From Actinomycetes bacterium (GTDB lineage: Bacteria > Actinomycetota > Coriobacteriia > Coriobacteriales > Eggerthellaceae): DNA of 14,181 nucleotides. Below the pieces are notes generated by a model, which ran no database searches, had not been told where the DNA came from, and saw only the letters and a program-made list of their open reading frames with translations. Location: NCBI GenBank assembly GCA_023403475.1, contig JAEYEL010000088.1, positions 1 through 14,181 of the forward strand, given 5' to 3'. Below, piece by piece: positions 11,689 through 14,181 of the stretch (positions are counted from its first letter, which is position 1; the number at the start of each line of letters is the position of its first letter). The translations under genes were made by a program, and so were the position numbers.

Positions 11689-12642
11689 TTACCTGCCCGC
11701 TTTTTCAGCGGCATCGGCGAAGCCATCGGAAAGAGCGCTCGGGACGGTCACCACGGTGCCCTTCGATTTCTTCACGGTCTCGTACTGCATGAGCATGGTG
11801 CGCAAGCGCAAGACGGCATCTTCGTCGCCGTAGACCTCGGCCGCCTCGCGCAGCATCTCGGCCAGGTCGCGTTCCACGCCCGCCACGGCCATACGCGCGT
11901 TACGCTCGCGGTCGGCCTGCGCTTCAAGCGACATAACCTCCTGCAGTTCGTCGGGCAGCACGATATCGCGCACCTTCACAGAAATGATATCGACGCCCCA
12001 GTTTGCAGCCGCTTTTTCAATGTCTTCCTTGATTTCCACGTCAAGCTGGTCGCGCCGCAGCGCCACCTGAGCCACCGTCGAGCGACCCACCGCCTCCCGC
12101 ATGGCCGTCTGCGCCAGAAACGAAACAGCGGCGTAGTAGTCCTCCACCTCCGTGCAGGCTTTTTCCGCATCCCACACCACCCAGAACAGCACAGCGTCGA
12201 TGTTCACGGGAACGAGGTCGGCCGTAAGCGTCTTCTCGGCGAAGAAGGGCGTGGCAATGGTGCGCTGATCCACGCGAATGGTGCCGTGCTCGACGATGGG
12301 AATGGTGAAGTACAGCCCCGGCCCCGCCACGCGGTTGAGCGTCCCGAAACGCAGCACGACCACTTTTTCCCAGCTGAGCGCAATATGCGTGGAAGAAAGA
12401 ACCAGAAGAGCCACCACGAGCATGACAAGGATAGTGCCAAGCCCTATACCGCCCCGCAGAAGCCAAGCCGCACCGAGCACCACAGCGCACGTCGCCAGAA
12501 ACACCGCGATGCTGAAAATGGTCGCCCCGTTGCGCGACGACTTGCGCGGCACAAAGGACGTTGCCGCAAGAATTTCGGCCTCCTTGTCACGGAAGTTGTA
12601 CGGCGCATCGATCAACGCGCGGTCTTTTTTACGACGCTTCAT
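11689..12642 (-). CDS. SPFH/stomatin-like membrane protein (slipin)
   Basis: A 317-residue protein with two adjacent hydrophobic helices (about 39-62 and 67-89), then an SPFH domain: EKVVVLRFGTLNRVAGPGLY, PIVEHGTIRVDQRTIATPFF, the conserved TMREAVGRSTVAQVALRRDQ, and NWGVDIISVKVRDIVLPDEL. A charged helical segment (about 235-300) follows. Slipins form ring-like membrane scaffolds that organise or protect membrane protein complexes, and are often encoded with an NfeD partner protease regulator; none is seen here. It follows the orphan NrfD-like gene and precedes the GntR gene, so its partner may be that membrane protein. The ATG lies 33 bases after the probable true NrfD stop at 12676, with GGAA-rich sequence upstream. 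Confidence 0.88.
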   Translation of the reverse strand: MKRRKKDRALIDAPYNFRDKEAEILAATSFVPRKSSRNGATIFSIAVFLATCAVVLGAAWLLRGGIGLGTILVMLVVALLVLSSTHIALSWEKVVVLRFGTLNRVAGPGLYFTIPIVEHGTIRVDQRTIATPFFAEKTLTADLVPVNIDAVLFWVVWDAEKACTEVEDYYAAVSFLAQTAMREAVGRSTVAQVALRRDQLDVEIKEDIEKAAANWGVDIISVKVRDIVLPDELQEVMSLEAQADRERNARMAVAGVERDLAEMLREAAEVYGDEDAVLRLRTMLMQYETVKKSKGTVVTVPSALSDGFADAAEKAGR

Positions 12643-13654
12643 GTTCCATCAGCCTTCCCTTATCGAACAGTCCGCCTACCCTGCAACTAAACCCAACCCG
12701 TACAAAGCACTCGGCGCTTGCGTGACGTCGTAGGCAGCTGCACCCACCATGCACCAGCGCAGCACGAAGCCGCCTGCCAGCACGCAAGCCGCCACCCAGA
12801 GAAGCTGCGTGCGACTTGTTGCCGTGCGTGACGAACAGCTCGAGCGTAAACGGCACTGCAAGCCCTACAATCACCAAGCCGAACCAGAACTCCCAGGCAA
12901 AGTCTCCCGCCACAAGCGCGAAGGCCGCAGGAGCTGCGCCCTGCGCCGCATCCGACCCGCCGCCTCCTGCCAGCATAACACTCATGTACAGCGCCAAGCA
13001 CACTGCCTCCAGCACGATAAGCGCACCGTCAACGCGAGCCAATCTTGCAAGCGGCGCCACGTTCGGCCAACGCGATTCCACGAACACTGCAGCCAGAAAC
13101 ACGCACGCGACGCCGCACGAAAGCGACGACAGCGCAAACAGAATCGGCAGAAGCGGCGTCTGGTAGAACAGCACCGATGCCAGGCTTTGCAGCAACACGC
13201 CCGTGTACACCACGGTTACGCTACCCGATACCGCGCCCGCAAGTGCAAGGCAATATGCGGCGACAGCACGAAGCCGCAAGCCGTCAAGCAGCGAAAACGC
13301 GGAAAACATTGCCGCACACGCCAATGATGCCGCCAATGCGTAGGCGCCCACCACCATAGCCGAAAGCTGCGGATGAACCACAAGATTGAGCTCCCTGTCA
13401 GGTCGTCCCACGTCGAACAGCAGGCACAGAACGCCTGTGGCAAGCACCACGAAGCAGACAGGCCACGCACGCACGAACACGTCGTCGGGAAGAACGAAGC
13501 CGCGCACGAGGCGCGCAGGCCCTCGCGCCGACTTGCCCTCGGCAAAAGGCAGGTCGACAAAGCGACGTGCGCATTCCAGCACGCTCAGCACGGCAAGCGC
13601 CCCGCCCCCCGTTCCGCCGAGGAACAAGTAGCACGTTGTTATCGGCTCGAACAT
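12629..13654 (-). CDS. orphan NrfD/PsrC-like membrane protein, C-terminal frameshift
   Basis: Polytopic membrane protein of the NrfD family, 341 residues as read, starting at ATG 13654 with AGGACGAA in front. Features: GGTGGGALAVLSVLE near the N-terminus, the DVGRPDR signature at 81-87, LQSLASVLFYQTPLLPILFA at about 155-174, and WEFWFGLVIVGLAVPFTLEL at 254-273. The reading frame breaks at about residue 280 (near 12812). The next frame continues as family-like sequence (QLLWVAACVLAGGFVLRWCM, then a tail ending YGLGLVAG) to TAG at 12678-12676. Removing one base would restore a 325-residue protein that no longer overlaps the slipin gene. As read, the last 60 residues are Arg/Cys-rich and lack the final helix. 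No ferredoxin or catalytic subunit accompanies it, which is unusual for the family. Confidence 0.78.
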   Translation of the reverse strand: MFEPITTCYLFLGGTGGGALAVLSVLECARRFVDLPFAEGKSARGPARLVRGFVLPDDVFVRAWPVCFVVLATGVLCLLFDVGRPDRELNLVVHPQLSAMVVGAYALAASLACAAMFSAFSLLDGLRLRAVAAYCLALAGAVSGSVTVVYTGVLLQSLASVLFYQTPLLPILFALSSLSCGVACVFLAAVFVESRWPNVAPLARLARVDGALIVLEAVCLALYMSVMLAGGGGSDAAQGAAPAAFALVAGDFAWEFWFGLVIVGLAVPFTLELFVTHGNKSHAASLGGGLRAGRRLRAALVHGGCSCLRRHASAECFVRVGFSCRVGGLFDKGRLMEHEAS

Positions 13655-13730
13655 TTCGTCCTATTCCCGTCGCGTCGTCGCACGCCCGCATTGCAGAACT
13701 CATCTTGTCGCAATGTAGCAAATCATCAAA

Positions 13731-13757
13731 ATTATAGCATGTCTTGAGGAAAGCCAA
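13731..13757 (-). promoter_or_regulatory. possible promoter of the NrfD-slipin-GntR operon
   Basis: A perfect TATAAT (13736-13731, minus strand) lies 77 bases upstream of the NrfD start. The best -35 candidate, TTGGCT (13757-13752), has a short 15-base spacer, so the -35 is uncertain. The TTGTCGCAATGT half-site at 13705-13716 would fall just after the transcription start, a repressor-like position. Confidence 0.5.
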
Positions 13758-14115
13758 GCGGCGAAAGCTATCCCGGAGCACCGTGCCGCTTCCTTGCCGC
13801 TTCCCCCACGCATATTTTTCAATCGTTTTTCAATCGGGTGTTTCCACAAAACGGCGATACCGAAGGCCTTTACAGCGTTATACTGAACAACAGGCAGGCG
13901 ATACGGCAAAGGAGCGCACGGATGCGCGGCGCGGTAGAAGCTTGCGCCCTATGCGTCCTACGCGCATCCCATACACGCCAAAAGCGTTGTGGGCGGGCTG
14001 TTGAGCTTATACTGCCGCATAGCAGAAACGTGCTTTTGCCATGCGCCGCCAAATCGAGAGCCGCACGTCATTAAGACGAGGGTCTCACATCATCAAGACG
14101 AGAAGGAGCAGAGAA
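13758..14115. other. divergent intergenic region with short repeats
   Basis: No gene is supported between the orphan NrfD promoter and the FMN reductase start. It contains two 11-bp tandem duplications: KTGCCGCTTCC twice at 13783-13804 (K is G or T) and TTTTTCAATCG twice at 13815-13836. TATACT boxes near 13880 and 14010 could be -10 elements for the plus-strand gene, but the -35 boxes are weak. A 13-base direct repeat (TCATYAAGACGAG) occurs at 14068-14080 and 14090-14102, the second copy touching the ribosome site. Confidence 0.55.
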
Positions 14116-14181
14116 ATGGCGAACGTTTTGGTAGTGCACGGAAGCCCGCGCAAGGGTGGGAACTCATCTATGCTGGCCGAC
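14116..14181 (+). CDS. flavodoxin-like NAD(P)H-dependent FMN reductase (start only)
   Basis: Only 22 codons are visible: MANVLVVHGSPRKGGNSSML, then AD, before the window ends. The first beta strand followed by GSPRKGGNSSML is the FMN-phosphate-binding loop of the flavodoxin-like NAD(P)H-dependent oxidoreductase (iron-sulfur flavoprotein / FMN reductase) family. These bind FMN and reduce flavins, quinones or other small acceptors. AAGGAG lies 8 bases before the ATG. It is divergent from the NrfD-slipin-GntR operon, and the only complete-looking translation signal on the plus strand in this part. The exact subfamily cannot be told from so little. Confidence 0.85.
   Translation, partial: MANVLVVHGSPRKGGNSSMLAD

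Noticed and set aside
11110..12690. A 526-codon plus-strand open frame opposite the GntR and slipin genes
   Set aside because: It is the antisense of two well-supported genes, with Arg/His-rich composition and no family features.

Overview
The window looks like chromosomal DNA of an anaerobic, high-GC actinobacterium, most likely class Coriobacteriia (Eggerthellaceae-like). The basis is an RpoC with an actinobacterial-type acidic insertion, high GC in most genes, and Tat-exported DMSO-reductase-type molybdoenzyme modules beside NrfD anchors. This is inference from sequence character; I cannot run a search.

Layout. Almost all genes are on the minus strand. Positions 1-6114 hold rpoC (3' end outside the window) and complete rpoB, with stop and start directly abutting, driven by a near-consensus sigma-70 promoter at 6170-6198. 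Next, 6323-6622 is a dead AAA ATPase gene with a stop inside its Walker A motif. Its upstream side (6641-6713) carries three copies of CTGCAAAAT exactly 32 bp apart. Positions 6745-10519 form a respiratory molybdoenzyme operon read on the minus strand: catalytic subunit (10519 to 9406), four-cluster ferredoxin (to 8776), NrfD anchor (to 7778), a small exported protein with two CX4CX4CH motifs (to 7319) and a DUF4405 b-type cytochrome (to 6745). The operon looks damaged. The catalytic gene has lost its middle, the ferredoxin has a one-base frame problem at its start, and the NrfD protein seems to lack internal helices.

Upstream of this operon, 10564-10768 holds five tandem 17-bp units, what looks like the 3' half of a tRNA gene ending in CCA, and a 10-bp-armed inverted repeat lying inside a possible promoter. 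Positions 10769-11247 contain no gene I can support.

Positions 11248-13654 are a second minus-strand operon: an orphan NrfD-like membrane protein (frameshifted near its C-terminus), a stomatin/slipin-type SPFH protein, and a YtrA-type GntR regulator. A 460-bp divergent intergenic region with short repeats follows. The plus-strand start of a flavodoxin-like NAD(P)H-dependent FMN reductase begins at 14116 and runs off the end.

How the parts would work together: an intact version of the first operon would pass electrons from the quinone pool through NrfD and the ferredoxin to an exported molybdenum reductase. The haem-type protein and DUF4405 cytochrome would offer a second membrane electron route. 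Here the catalytic subunit is clearly non-functional, so what remains is a decaying reductase module plus a possibly still working cytochrome pair.
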